A DNA stretch of 64,000 bases from Paraktedonobacter carboxidivorans (GTDB taxonomy: Bacteria; Chloroflexota; Ktedonobacteria; Ktedonobacterales; Ktedonobacteraceae). The position numbers and the translations under genes were made by a program. Location of the stretch: assembly GCA_041156125.1 (NCBI GenBank), contig JBEVTI010000023.1, positions 1 through 64,000 on the forward strand, given 5' to 3'. Below are positions 8,835 to 17,540 of this stretch, piece by piece. The notes under the pieces were generated by a model, which saw only the letters and a program-made list of their open reading frames with translations, was not told the DNA's origin and ran no database searches. Position 1 is the stretch's first letter, and every line of letters starts with the position of its first letter.

Positions 8835-9758
8835 CTACCTGGGTGCTCCATTGGCATAGGGCTTGAGCGCGGCGTAAATGGTCGCATTGAACGGTAAGGA
8901 CAGAGCATGCTCCTGGCCCATGCGCACCATTGTCCCATTGAGTGCGTCGATTTCCAGGCGCCGTCCAGCCAGCAGATCAAAGGCCATCGACCCCATCGCC
9001 TGTCCGTCTAAGCCCTTTACGCGTGCCATATAGTCCTCAACAGTAGTATCTGACAGAGCGCTACCGTAGGCGCGAGCCAGAGCAGCTCCTTCTTGCATAG
9101 TGGCCGCGAGTAAATCACGCGTTTCTGGATAGGCGAGCACCTGGCCTATGGGCAGACGTGTGAGGGCGGTGACACCACTGAAGGCGCAGATAAAGAGGAA
9201 TTTCTCCCACAGCGAGACGCGAATAGAGGCAGGCAATTTCGTATTGATACCAGCGTGTTGCAACACCTGCTGCACACGCTGCGTGCGCTCACTTTGTCCA
9301 CCCGCAAGTTCGCCGATCTCCATACTGCCCGCGCCCGCCGTTTGCGCGACGACCCCGGGTGACTCGATCTGGGACGTGACATAGGCTACCCCGCCTATAA
9401 GATGCTGCTCGCCTGCCTCTTGACTGAGCAACTCGGCTGCATCGATCCCATTCTGCACCGGGAGCACGACCGTTTCCTCTCCAATCAGGTAGCGCAGTCC
9501 CTGGCTAGCTGCTGCCGTATCATACGCTTTGACGCAGAACAGGACCAGATCGACGGGTCCGATCTCCTGCGGATCATTTGTCGCGTGAACTGGCGCGGAA
9601 AATGTCCCGACAAGGCGAGACTTTACCGTCAGGCCATGGGCTTGCAGTGCCTCTAACTGCCTCCCGCGCGCCAGGAAAGTCACATCCTCTCCTGCTCTGG
9701 CCAGCAGTCCACCAAAGTAACCGCCTGTTCCTCCAGCACCTATGATAGCAATACGCAT
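8835..9758 (-). CDS. panE: 2-dehydropantoate 2-reductase family enzyme
   Basis: The 307-aa protein starts with the NADP-binding motif IIGAGGTGGYFGGLLARAG and continues with FCVKAYDT, LPVQNGID and the catalytic-lysine region SLWEKFLFICAFSGVTAL, all typical of ApbA/PanE proteins. The family reduces ketopantoate to pantoate in pantothenate and CoA synthesis, but many paralogues act on other 2-oxoacids. Here the neighbours are a drug-type exporter and a stress regulator rather than panB/panC, so the true substrate may differ. It is preceded by AGGAGAAAT. The gene lies 64 nt downstream of the MFS gene. Confidence 0.85.
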   Translation of the reverse strand: MRIAIIGAGGTGGYFGGLLARAGEDVTFLARGRQLEALQAHGLTVKSRLVGTFSAPVHATNDPQEIGPVDLVLFCVKAYDTAAASQGLRYLIGEETVVLPVQNGIDAAELLSQEAGEQHLIGGVAYVTSQIESPGVVAQTAGAGSMEIGELAGGQSERTQRVQQVLQHAGINTKLPASIRVSLWEKFLFICAFSGVTALTRLPIGQVLAYPETRDLLAATMQEGAALARAYGSALSDTTVEDYMARVKGLDGQAMGSMAFDLLAGRRLEIDALNGTMVRMGQEHALSLPFNATIYAALKPYANGAPR

Positions 9759-9822
9759 CTATTTCTCCTTTATTTGCTTGAACTGGGGCAAACGCGGCAG
9801 AACCCGGTCAGGCTACCCTTCC

Positions 9823-11355
9823 CTATGCCTGTCCCTCTAATATAAGGGGCAATTGCGCCTCCTCTTCCTCGACAGATATGGCACTGGCTTTTTTGCGAGC
9901 CTGGTTGCGCGTAAAAAAGACCAGCACCACCGCGCCAGCGCAGAGGATAAAGCAGGTAAGCGAGGTTAGCACGAAGCCTTGCAAAATGATCTTTTCAGTC
10001 AGCAGAGAGCTTCCTCCCTGGCTGGAGACCAGAAATTGCTCGGCTGCTGCTCGCTTGACTGCCAGAGATACAGGCAGAGTTGTATTGACATGGAAGAGAT
10101 ACACCTGGCTCAGCACCGCGACGCCAAAGGCCGTCCCGATATTGCGCGCCATACCCAGCGTACCTGAAGCCAGCCCTGACTGCTTTGTCGAAACCGAGCT
10201 TATTACAGCGAGTGTAGCACAGGAGACAACAATAGGGATAGCCACGCCGCGCATCAGAAAGGCCGGTAACAGACCAGTGCTATATGTACTCTGCGAATTC
10301 AGGGTCAGCGCTACATAGAGAAAGCTCAGCCCATTAAGTACCAAGCCACAGATAAGGAAGATATCGATCCGCGTTTTGGCTCGTTGGGCCAGTATACCCG
10401 ACACGGGAGTCAGGAGAACAATCAGTCCGGTGGCGGGCAAGAAGGCCAGGCCGCCTTGTAGCGGGGAAAATCCCCACGTATTCTGCATAAGCAGGCTCCA
10501 ATAGGGCTGTGAGCCAAAGAGCGCGGCTGAGAATAAGAAGAAGCTCAGGCATCCCACAACGAACTGACGATTGCGAAACAGCGCCAGGTCAATCAGCGGC
10601 CAGCGGACACGCTTTTCGGTGATGACAAAGAGTACCAGCAGAACAATGCCCACCAGGCAACTGCCAATGACCACACTATTGACCCAACCCTCCTCGCCCG
10701 CGCGCGTGACGCCGAATAAGAGCGAGAGCAGTCCCAGGGACAGGAACAAAAGGCCGGGCCAATCGACAGGCACCGCGGCGTTTTCTTCACGTGACTCCGG
10801 CACAAAGAGCACTGTCAGGATGAGCGCGACGATGCCAATGGGCACATTGACCAGGAAGATCCAGCGCCAACTCTCACCCTGTACGAGCAGACCACCGAGC
10901 ACAGGACCAGCGATCAAGCCCAGGCCAGAGATGCCGCCGTAGATGCCAATTGCCAGGCCATGCTGACTGGGGGGGAAGGCGCGTACAATAATCGCCAGGG
11001 TGCCAGGTGTCATGACCGCCGCCCCGATGCCCTGGATCACGCGAAAGACAATCAAAGCCGTAATAGTAGGAGCCAGGCCACAGGCGAATGACGCCACGCA
11101 GAAGATCGCCAGACCTGCCAGATATACAGCGCGCTGCCCCCATAAATCCCCCAGGCGACCTATACCCATGGGCAGGACGCCAATCATCAGCGCGTAGCCC
11201 GAAATTGTCCAGGAGACTGTGCTAAGTGGAGCGCGAAAATCATGGCCAATGGTTGGCAGAGCAACATTGACAATAAACAGGTCAATATAAAGCATTAGTA
11301 GCCCGAAGCAGGCCGCAACCATGGTCAGCCATTTAGAAGGTGGTTGCTTGCTCAT
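9823..11355 (-). CDS. MFS transporter, DHA2 (14-TMS) drug:H+ antiporter family
   Basis: The 510-aa protein has about 14 hydrophobic segments and DHA2 landmarks: DLFIVNVALPTIG in TMS1, the loop motif GRLGDLWGQRAVYLAG, RVIQGIGAAVMTPGTLAII, and ISGLGLIAGPVLGGLLV with its motif C glycine/proline pattern. Members export drugs, dyes or metabolites using the proton gradient. AGGAGAATG precedes the start. It is the first gene of a three-gene minus-strand operon driven by the promoter at 11439-11467. The exported compound is unknown. Confidence 0.92.
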   Translation of the reverse strand: MSKQPPSKWLTMVAACFGLLMLYIDLFIVNVALPTIGHDFRAPLSTVSWTISGYALMIGVLPMGIGRLGDLWGQRAVYLAGLAIFCVASFACGLAPTITALIVFRVIQGIGAAVMTPGTLAIIVRAFPPSQHGLAIGIYGGISGLGLIAGPVLGGLLVQGESWRWIFLVNVPIGIVALILTVLFVPESREENAAVPVDWPGLLFLSLGLLSLLFGVTRAGEEGWVNSVVIGSCLVGIVLLVLFVITEKRVRWPLIDLALFRNRQFVVGCLSFFLFSAALFGSQPYWSLLMQNTWGFSPLQGGLAFLPATGLIVLLTPVSGILAQRAKTRIDIFLICGLVLNGLSFLYVALTLNSQSTYSTGLLPAFLMRGVAIPIVVSCATLAVISSVSTKQSGLASGTLGMARNIGTAFGVAVLSQVYLFHVNTTLPVSLAVKRAAAEQFLVSSQGGSSLLTEKIILQGFVLTSLTCFILCAGAVVLVFFTRNQARKKASAISVEEEEAQLPLILEGQA

Positions 11356-11438
11356 AAAACATTCTCCTTACACAGTCTCTTTTTCTTGCTCAGAAATAAA
11401 CCATGTGCTTAAAAAACAGTAACTTTTTTCTTTCCTTA

Positions 11439-11467
11439 ACTATACCCAATAAAAAGTAACCTGTCAA
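11439..11467 (-). promoter_or_regulatory. Sigma-70 type promoter of the MFS operon
   Basis: Read on the minus strand, a perfect TTGACA (-35, 11462-11467) is followed after exactly 17 nt by TATAGT (-10, 11439-11444). The predicted start is near 11432, giving a leader of about 76 nt. The spacer contains GGTTACTTTTT, and a similar AGTTACTGTTTTTT lies just downstream of the start, so a repressor could bind this pair. Confidence 0.7.
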
Positions 11468-11494
11468 TAGCCTTTGATGGTGATTAGAGATGTC

Positions 11495-11530
11495 AAAAGT
11501 CTTTTGTCCCACCCGTCCACCCTGAAGGCA
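11495..11530 (+). repeat. Family 2 repeat motif (copy 1)
   Basis: The sequence AAAAGTCTTTTGTCCCACCC then GTCCACCCTGAAGGCA is nearly identical to 46934-46969 and similar to 62333-62368. In those two copies it is followed at once by a long hairpin. Here the hairpin with related stem sequence lies 2.1 kb away at 13626-13671, as if the element between had been inserted into this copy. Confidence 0.7.
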
Positions 11531-11531
11531 A

Positions 11532-11687
11532 TGTGGTAAAAAGCGCGAATGTTCGACGATTTTTAAGCTGAAATATGGGAAATCGGCGCGAATGTTAGGA
11601 ATCGAGCATTAGCTACCTGGATGGTACATAAGCCCAAGGTTCATCCATTTTTTGGTTCAAGGGTGAGCCATTTTGTGAAGGTTCGCA
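11532..11687 (+). repeat. Left long inverted repeat flanking a membrane-protein gene
   Basis: There are two blocks. The outer block 11532-11604 (beginning TGTGGTAAAAAGCGCGAATG) matches the reverse complement of 13550-13625, with some mismatches and small gaps. The inner block 11623-11687 (containing AAGCCCAAGGTTC and CAAGGGTGAGCCATTTT) matches the reverse complement of 13222-13286 at about 59 of 65 positions. The blocks keep their order, so the 440-aa gene between them sits inside an inverted-repeat-bounded unit. Confidence 0.8.
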
Positions 11688-11826
11688 AAGCAGAGCTTTT
11701 CGCTACCATAAAATGCCATGAAGGATGAAGCATAACGCGTTCGGCGTTCAACAAGATTGTAACGATTTTAAGACGGAGAGATGGTAATATGAAAGGCAGA
11801 AAAGAGACCGAAAGGATGAGACCAGA

Positions 11827-13149
11827 TTGAAACAGATCCTATCCGAGAACATGGCCACGCCCAGGCCCGTCCGCGAGCGCTTGCTCATATGGTTCTTTGC
11901 GGCGCTTTTCTTCGTCAATCTCGGCTTTTTGCTCGTAGGTTTCGCTAGCCTGCCGCTGTATTATGAGCGTGTGACGACCTTGACCATTGAGCCATACCTT
12001 ATCGGTACCCAGGATTTTATGAGCAGTGCCCTGGTGCGGAGTGGTGCAGCCATGCGTGGCCTGACGCTCCCGCAGTACGTAATTGAGCAAATCGTCTTTG
12101 ATATCGTGTTTTCGCTGCCTATCCTGGTTATCGCGACCGTCATCATGTGGCGGGCGCGCCGGAACTGGTTTGCCTGGTATAGCGCCTTCATTGTCATTTT
12201 CATTGGCGAGTATGTGTTTAACAACCCGGTCTATGTCGCACGGTTGATGCCTCTTCCGCTTTACGAGGCCAACTCGATTTGTTGGCCGTTAGTCCTGCTC
12301 TATTTCTTTTTCTTTCCTAATGGCAAACCCGCCCCACGCCGCGCGGTGTGGCTGGTTGTGCCGTTGTCCTTGTTTCACCTGGCAACTCAAATACTGGGCC
12401 TGTTGACGGAGATCACTCCTCTGCCACCAGTGCTTCATGAAGAGTTTATCTCAACCCTCTTTAATGCTCTGCTTGGCCTGGAAGCATTCCTGATTCTGGG
12501 AAGCCAGGTGTATCGTTATTGGCGCGTCTCTTCTCCACTCGAAAAGCAGCAAACCAAGTGGTTTTTGTTGGGATTGGCGATGTTTGCCTTCTCGTTTTTC
12601 TTGCCTCAAGACGGTTGGGCATTCAGCCAGGAACTTGAATTGCTCCTGTTCGCATTTCTCCCCCTGGGTATTGGCGTGGCCATGCTGCGCTATCGCCTGT
12701 GGGACATAGACATCCTGATCCGTCGCACCCTGATTTATGGCATACTCACCGCTCTTCTGACGCTCATCTACGTTGGCCTCATCCTGGCTTTGCAGTCCCT
12801 CGCGCATGTTCTGACCGGGCAGGAGCAGGATCATCCGGTGTTCATTGTTGGCTCGACCCTGGCCAGCGCGGCCCTCTTCCTGCCTTTACGCCGGCGCGTT
12901 CAGCGGGTGATCGACCGGCGCTTCTACCGGAGCAGGTATAACGCGAGCAAAACGGTTGACGAGTTCGGCACCACGCTGCGCCAGGAGGTGGAGCTGGGCC
13001 AGTTGAGTGAGCGTCTGCTGGCGGTGGTTCAGGAAACGATGCAGCCTGCGCATATCTCGCTGTGGCTGCTGCCACCTTCACAAGAGATCGAAGAGCAGGT
13101 TGCCAGAAGTGGGTCGCTGGTTGTGAGCGGCGTGGATGAGTACGATTAA
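11827..13149 (+). CDS. Polytopic membrane protein, sensor-like
   Basis: The 440-aa protein has about ten hydrophobic segments up to residue ~360, then a basic amphipathic segment (RRRVQRVIDRRFYRSRYNAS). The C-terminal ~70 residues (LRQEVELGQLSERLLAVVQETMQPAHISLWL) look like the linker into a GAF or kinase module in Chloroflexota sensor histidine kinases. No kinase, GAF or output domain follows, so it is either a stand-alone sensor half or a truncated kinase. The start is a TTG with AAAGGA upstream; ATG 11851 is the alternative. It is flanked by the inverted repeats at 11532-11687 and 13222-13625, and may be their passenger gene. Confidence 0.7.
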   Translation: MKQILSENMATPRPVRERLLIWFFAALFFVNLGFLLVGFASLPLYYERVTTLTIEPYLIGTQDFMSSALVRSGAAMRGLTLPQYVIEQIVFDIVFSLPILVIATVIMWRARRNWFAWYSAFIVIFIGEYVFNNPVYVARLMPLPLYEANSICWPLVLLYFFFFPNGKPAPRRAVWLVVPLSLFHLATQILGLLTEITPLPPVLHEEFISTLFNALLGLEAFLILGSQVYRYWRVSSPLEKQQTKWFLLGLAMFAFSFFLPQDGWAFSQELELLLFAFLPLGIGVAMLRYRLWDIDILIRRTLIYGILTALLTLIYVGLILALQSLAHVLTGQEQDHPVFIVGSTLASAALFLPLRRRVQRVIDRRFYRSRYNASKTVDEFGTTLRQEVELGQLSERLLAVVQETMQPAHISLWLLPPSQEIEEQVARSGSLVVSGVDEYD

Positions 13150-13221
13150 TGAGGTGAGGGAGTTGGGTGGTTATTCCACGCATATTGCATCTGATGGAAT
13201 GAGCAGAAAAGGCCCAAAGTG

Positions 13222-13625
13222 TGCGAACCTTCCAAAAATGGCTCACCCTTGAGCCAATAAATGGACGAACCTTGGGCTTATCTACCACTGGACACATGGC
13301 TCCAGAAGCGGCTCGCGGCACTCATCATATGTCAATTCGAGCACGAAGCTGAGAGAACATTTCAGGCTTCACCTGCACTTGTCTCCACAAAAACAGTGCG
13401 GGATCGGTTCGGTAAAGACTCTGGATCGGCAATTTCGTTTGCTCTTGCTCTCTCTTTGAAGCTCAAAGAAGCGAACAACGTTGCCGTGAATTTACAGAAA
13501 CGGCAAGCAAACGTCCGCTTGTAGAGCAGCTTTCTCAGGTGATGGATGGTTGATTCCCATGTTTCACGCCAATTTCCTACCATTCACCTTAAAAACCGTC
13601 GAATCATTCACGCCATTTACCACAA
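13222..13625 (-). repeat. Right long inverted repeat with 260-bp internal segment
   Basis: The blocks 13222-13286 and 13550-13625 are the reverse-complement partners of 11623-11687 and 11532-11604. Between them, 13287-13549 has no counterpart on the left side. It is open in a few frames on both strands, but I recognise no protein or ribosome-binding site there. The left side has only 18 bp at that place, so the right arm carries an insertion or the left arm a deletion. Confidence 0.75.
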
Positions 13626-13671
13626 TGAGAGAGTGAGCATCAGCCAGCCATGGCTCATGCTCACTCTCTCA
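13626..13671. repeat. 21-bp stem-loop with one mismatch (family 2-like)
   Basis: The arms 13626-13646 and 13651-13671 pair with one C/C mismatch around a 4-nt loop. The stem sequence GAGAGTGAGCAT and the following ACTCT resemble the hairpin at 46969-47022 (GAGAGTGGAGCAT then ACTCT), so the two are related copies. Confidence 0.75.
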
Positions 13672-13727
13672 CACTCTTTGGTGAGGGTCTTGCAAAACAC
13701 TAAGGCGACCTTTAAAGGTGATTTTGC

Positions 13728-13764
13728 AGAGGTTTGGCGAGCGCGCAGTGTCCACTAAACCTCT
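13728..13764. repeat. Short stem-loop related to 62158-62194
   Basis: The outer arms AGAGGTTT and AAACCTCT enclose GGCGAGCGCGCAGTG. The copy at 62158-62194 has the same outer arms and GGCGGGCGCACAGCG inside. It lies 38 bp beyond the 3' end of the flavoenzyme gene and may act as its terminator. Confidence 0.6.
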
Positions 13765-13801
13765 TCTTGGGGAGACTACTTGAGAGTTTAGTAACGAGAT
13801 C

Positions 13802-15172
13802 TTATTTGACTTGCTCTGCTGCCCAGCGGAGGCCTTCGCTCAATGTTGGATAGGGCAAAATGGTTGCGGCCAGTTGAGTGACAGGCAAGGCGCAATGCAT
13901 GACCAGGACCAGGGATGCCAGTAGATCATCCGCGCGGGGTCCAAGGATATGACCGCCCAGGAGTTGACCCTCTTCATCGACCAGGAGTTTGATAAGTCCC
14001 TCTGTCTGTCCCATGATGAGAGCCCGCTCAATGGCCTTGAATTCCAGGCGAGCAGTCTTATAGGTCACGTTACTCTGCCGTAATTCCTCTGCGGTTTGTC
14101 CAACATGGGCCAGCGGTGGATCGGTAAAGGTTATCCAGGGGATAACACGATCATCGAAGTGTACAGGTTGCTCCGCGAAGGCATTCTGCGCCGCCAGTTT
14201 GCCCTGGTCATTCGCGACATGGGTGAATTGATAGGGAGTAGTAGCATCGCCCGCAGCCCAGATATGGGGAATATTTGTGCGCAGCGTTTTATCTACCGTG
14301 ATGCCCTTTTTTGTGGTTTTAACGCCAATTTTCTCCAGACCCAGGTTCTCCAAAGCTGGCTGGCGACCCAGAGCCACAAGGATCTCATCAACCACCAGTT
14401 CGCGTTCAGCGGACTGAGAGCGCCGGTAGGTCAGTTGCTTGCCCGCGGACGTTTGCTCTACGCGTAGTAACTCGCTATCCGTGAGCAATTCGATGCCTTC
14501 GCGTTCCAGCAACTGGCTCAGCATCTCAGCCAACTCATCCTCCTCTTTAGCGAGAATGCGCTTATTGTGTTCGAGAACTGTGACCTTCACTCCGAAGCGC
14601 TGGAACATCTGAGCAAATTCCATGCCAATAGCACCTGCGCCGATAATCGCCAGGCTTTTCGGCAAAGTTGGCAGCGAGACAGCACTGACATTGGTCAGGA
14701 AGCCAGCCTCGTGTAGTCCCTCAATCTCTGGCACCATGGCCTGGCAACCGGGAGCGAGCACAATACGTTCAGCAGTGATGGTCTCTCCATTGACGCTGAC
14801 TTCGTGTGCTGAAAGAAAGCGAGCTTCTCCTGAGATAAATGTAATGCCCTCTTGCCGCAGTTTTTCGCTTGCCTCTGCTGTATCTCCCCCACGCATGCTC
14901 TCAATGACATCACGCACATGTGCCTGCACCTGTGACCATACGAACGCGGGAGGCTGTATCGCTAGACCAAATTTTGCGCTGTGTCGAGCCTCGTGCAATT
15001 TTTGCGCGATCTCCAACAGCGTTTTCGTGGGATCACAACCATAGTTCAAACAGGTTCCGCCAATTTTATCACGCTCAATCTGAACTACGCGCGTGCCAGG
15101 TTTCACCGCGTGAGCCGCCGCGCTGCCCGCTGCACCGGCACCAACCACTAAAAGATCATAGACCTCCGTCAT
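13802..15172 (-). CDS. Mercuric reductase/dihydrolipoyl dehydrogenase-like flavoenzyme
   Basis: The 456-aa protein has an N-terminal FAD motif (VVGAGAAGSAAA), the redox-active disulfide in GGTCLNYGCDPTK, the second dinucleotide motif AIIGAGAIGMEFAQ, and the WAAGDAT FAD-ribityl motif. In place of the HPTxxE motif of true dihydrolipoyl dehydrogenases it has YPTLSE, as MerA-like enzymes often do, so lipoamide activity is doubtful. No N-terminal HMA domain or C-terminal Cys pair is present, so mercury reduction is also unsupported. I call it a general class I pyridine nucleotide-disulfide oxidoreductase. The ATG at 15172 follows AAAGGCGG; an in-frame ATG at 15205 is less likely. Confidence 0.87.
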   Translation of the reverse strand: MTEVYDLLVVGAGAAGSAAAHAVKPGTRVVQIERDKIGGTCLNYGCDPTKTLLEIAQKLHEARHSAKFGLAIQPPAFVWSQVQAHVRDVIESMRGGDTAEASEKLRQEGITFISGEARFLSAHEVSVNGETITAERIVLAPGCQAMVPEIEGLHEAGFLTNVSAVSLPTLPKSLAIIGAGAIGMEFAQMFQRFGVKVTVLEHNKRILAKEEDELAEMLSQLLEREGIELLTDSELLRVEQTSAGKQLTYRRSQSAERELVVDEILVALGRQPALENLGLEKIGVKTTKKGITVDKTLRTNIPHIWAAGDATTPYQFTHVANDQGKLAAQNAFAEQPVHFDDRVIPWITFTDPPLAHVGQTAEELRQSNVTYKTARLEFKAIERALIMGQTEGLIKLLVDEEGQLLGGHILGPRADDLLASLVLVMHCALPVTQLAATILPYPTLSEGLRWAAEQVK

Positions 15173-15304
15173 CTTGCCGCCTTTCTTCTGGAAGAGAGAT
15201 TTCATTCAGTCATGTACTTGCACGACATACTGACCGGTTCCGTTTCCTTCTGGTCTCGCCAAGGCTTGCTGCTCTCTTCGCATAGGACGCGGCGCGCGAC
15301 ATTG

Positions 15305-16057
15305 TTATGCACGGCCAGTAGTCAGCCACTCAGCCCAATCGGCGCGTTGATTGTCGTATGCTACCCTGGCTGCATCTTCCACGGCATATGGTACCTGCAC
15401 ATGCTCTACCTGCCAGGCATTCTGCATACGCTGCAAAAGCGCATAGCGAGCATGAGAGCTGCCTGACTCCATGGCGTGAGGAACAGGATCGTCCATTGTG
15501 TAGGCAGGCAAACCAACGCTACCAGGATTGACGATCAGTTTTCCCTCCGGGAGATAGATTGTGCGAGGAATATGGCTATGCCCGCAGAGAATGACTGCTT
15601 GAGTAATCCCGGCTACGCTGGCCGCGATATCACGCGTGCTCCTCAAGAAGACGCCAGCAGTTCCGGCCTGTTCAAGCAAATATAGCGAGTCAAACAAATC
15701 GCCGTGACAGACAAACAGCTCATCCGCGACCACAACTGTATCTGGCAAGGCCTGTAACCAGGTCAGATGAGCCGGGCTAAGGCGTTCCTGGGTGTAGCTC
15801 AGGGAAGAAGACAACTCCTCCCCAGGGGTAAATAGCACGCGATCATCGTTGCCGCAAATGTTCAGCATGTCGCGCTCAAGCAACAGATCGGCTGTGCCTG
15901 CTGGATCAAGCGGACCCAGCAGGTGATCGCCCAGATTTATAGTCTGCTGGATACCTCTGCGCTCAATATCCCGCAAGACTGCTTCCAGCGCCCAGCGGTT
16001 CCCATGAATATCGGCAATCACAGCAAAAGGGAGCTGCAGGATCTTGTTCTCACTCAT
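15305..16057 (-). CDS. Calcineurin-like metallophosphoesterase
   Basis: The 250-aa protein shows the complete metallophosphoesterase series: VIADIHGNRWALEAV (D-x-H), NLGDHLLGPLDP (GD), ICGNDD (GN-D), VCHGDL and ILCGHSHIPR (GH-x-H), with the IVNPGSVGLP element of YfcE/MJ0936-like members. These enzymes use two metal ions to cut phosphodiester or phosphomonoester bonds. The substrate is unknown. AAAAAGG lies 7 nt before the ATG. It runs in the same direction as its neighbours but is separated from the upstream vWA gene by the palindrome at 16183-16237. Confidence 0.9.
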   Translation of the reverse strand: MSENKILQLPFAVIADIHGNRWALEAVLRDIERRGIQQTINLGDHLLGPLDPAGTADLLLERDMLNICGNDDRVLFTPGEELSSSLSYTQERLSPAHLTWLQALPDTVVVADELFVCHGDLFDSLYLLEQAGTAGVFLRSTRDIAASVAGITQAVILCGHSHIPRTIYLPEGKLIVNPGSVGLPAYTMDDPVPHAMESGSSHARYALLQRMQNAWQVEHVQVPYAVEDAARVAYDNQRADWAEWLTTGRA

Positions 16058-16182
16058 AGATCTACCTTTTTTCAGATAAGATTATTGGCGTTGCGTCCGG
16101 CATAGCGCTTCGCCTCTGCAAAATATATCACTTTTTCTCTGATCAATAGAGGCTATGAAAGTTAAGCGAGAGGCATAAGTTT

Positions 16183-16237
16183 ACGTTTGCTGAGCCAGGC
16201 CTGATTTTGCCAAAATCAGGCCTGGCTCAGCAAACGT
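16183..16237. repeat. Perfect 55-bp palindrome containing the family 1 core
   Basis: Two 27-bp arms surround a single central base. The inner part GGCCTGATTTTG is the same core found in the constant tail of the family 1 repeats, while the outer part (ACGTTTGCTGAGCCA) is unique to this copy. It lies 4 bp beyond the vWA gene stop codon (minus strand). Confidence 0.9.
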
Positions 16238-16241
16238 TGTA

Positions 16242-17324
16242 TTACGCTGGTACGCTGAGAGTTGCGTCCATGACTTCGTAGAGCAATTGAGTCCTGCCAC
16301 GCAGCTTACGATTGTGAGATTTATTCTGGATAAAGACGCGATATTCGTGCAGATGAGCTGGGCGGATGCGCGCGGTCTCGCCCAGAGGCAAACCCAGTAT
16401 GACGCGCGCCTGGTTTCCTGTAAAGAAATCACCTGTCGCGAGATGCTGCAAAATGATCTCTTTGCTGGCCTGGATCGTCTCCGCTCTTTTGAATTCACAG
16501 AAGCCCTTGCCTGTTTTGAAGATCAGCCCGTTGCGCTGTACAAATGCTTTGATAGGCTCCGACTCCTCGACCTCAAGCACCTGGAAGCGACTGGCAGGTA
16601 CGGCGCGCAGCTCTAGCGGCCCCTCCTCTAGCACCGGGCCTGTTCCCTTCATCGTGGCAAAGGCGCGTTTGAGCGAACGGCTCATACGCCCCTCACGCCG
16701 CAGTTCTTCCTCGTATGCCAGGAGCTTGAGATCGGTGTGCTGACGATAGCAGATTGCCAGCAACATCGCGGTGATTTCAGAAAATTGACCCAGGCTCAGA
16801 TGGAAGCCGCCGGAGCTTTGGGCCATCTCGCTATAGAATGCCATGGCCGATGCTCTGGAGAGGGCCTGAACGGCGTAGATGTTGATGCCACGGGCTGCCA
16901 GGGCCGCGACCTCAGTACGCCAGTTTAGTTGCTGAGGATTATCTGCTGGCTCATGCGCGACATCGTCGCCAATCATAACGAGGACGCGCTTTGTATCAGG
17001 ACGCCAGGAAAGCTCCTGCGCTTCGTGAAGCACCAGTTCGTAGCATTCAGGTGCGTCACCTCCACCTGTGGACGGAGTATGCTCAACGAAGTCTGTAATG
17101 CTAGCTATATCCTGAGTCAGATCAAGGTGCCGTGTGACATAGGTTGAATGCTCGTCGCAATAATCTCCGTGTACGATAATACCAATCTGGATATCCGGTA
17201 ATTCACCCATCAGTCGCTCGACAGTTTGTTTGATTTTACGACGAACCTGAGCGAGGACAGAGGACATGCTTCCTGTTGTATCAAAGCTGATAACAACATC
17301 AATAGGGTCAATAGTTGATGTCAT
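16242..17324 (-). CDS. von Willebrand factor A domain protein
   Basis: The 360-aa protein opens with DVVISFDTTGSMSSV, a MIDAS metal-site motif (D-x-T-G-S) typical of vWA domains. TPSTGGGDAPECYELVL and VLVMIGDDVAHEP supply the other expected MIDAS elements. The C-terminal half (residues ~220-360) has no domain I recognise; it includes ELRAVPASRFQVLEVEE and a basic tail. Such proteins usually act as metal-dependent protein-binding scaffolds. It is cytoplasmic by appearance, and has no TROVE region, so I do not connect it with the Y-like RNA at 49 kb. Confidence 0.85.
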   Translation of the reverse strand: MTSTIDPIDVVISFDTTGSMSSVLAQVRRKIKQTVERLMGELPDIQIGIIVHGDYCDEHSTYVTRHLDLTQDIASITDFVEHTPSTGGGDAPECYELVLHEAQELSWRPDTKRVLVMIGDDVAHEPADNPQQLNWRTEVAALAARGINIYAVQALSRASAMAFYSEMAQSSGGFHLSLGQFSEITAMLLAICYRQHTDLKLLAYEEELRREGRMSRSLKRAFATMKGTGPVLEEGPLELRAVPASRFQVLEVEESEPIKAFVQRNGLIFKTGKGFCEFKRAETIQASKEIILQHLATGDFFTGNQARVILGLPLGETARIRPAHLHEYRVFIQNKSHNRKLRGRTQLLYEVMDATLSVPA

Positions 17325-17540
17325 GTAGTATAACCCTTTCTTGATATTAGTAACATTTCCTACTCTACATCTATATTCTTTTTCAGCATGACAAAAGAGG
17401 AAGAGTTAGCGAAGATAGACCAGGGTCTCCTGCCGGGGTTTGGGGTCTCCTCAATTACATTTTTACTACTTTTTGTCGCTTTAGGGGCAACTGTTTTGCT
17501 CATTTCGTCTGAGAAGATGTAATTTCACCACCTGCCTGCC

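Noticed and set aside
13261..13583. Short open frames on both strands between the right inverted-repeat blocks
   Set aside because: They overlap each other and the repeats, lack ribosome-binding sites and match no family I know.
16242..17324. vWA protein as partner of the Y-like RNA
   Set aside because: It has a vWA domain only, no TROVE region, and lies 32 kb away with unrelated neighbours.
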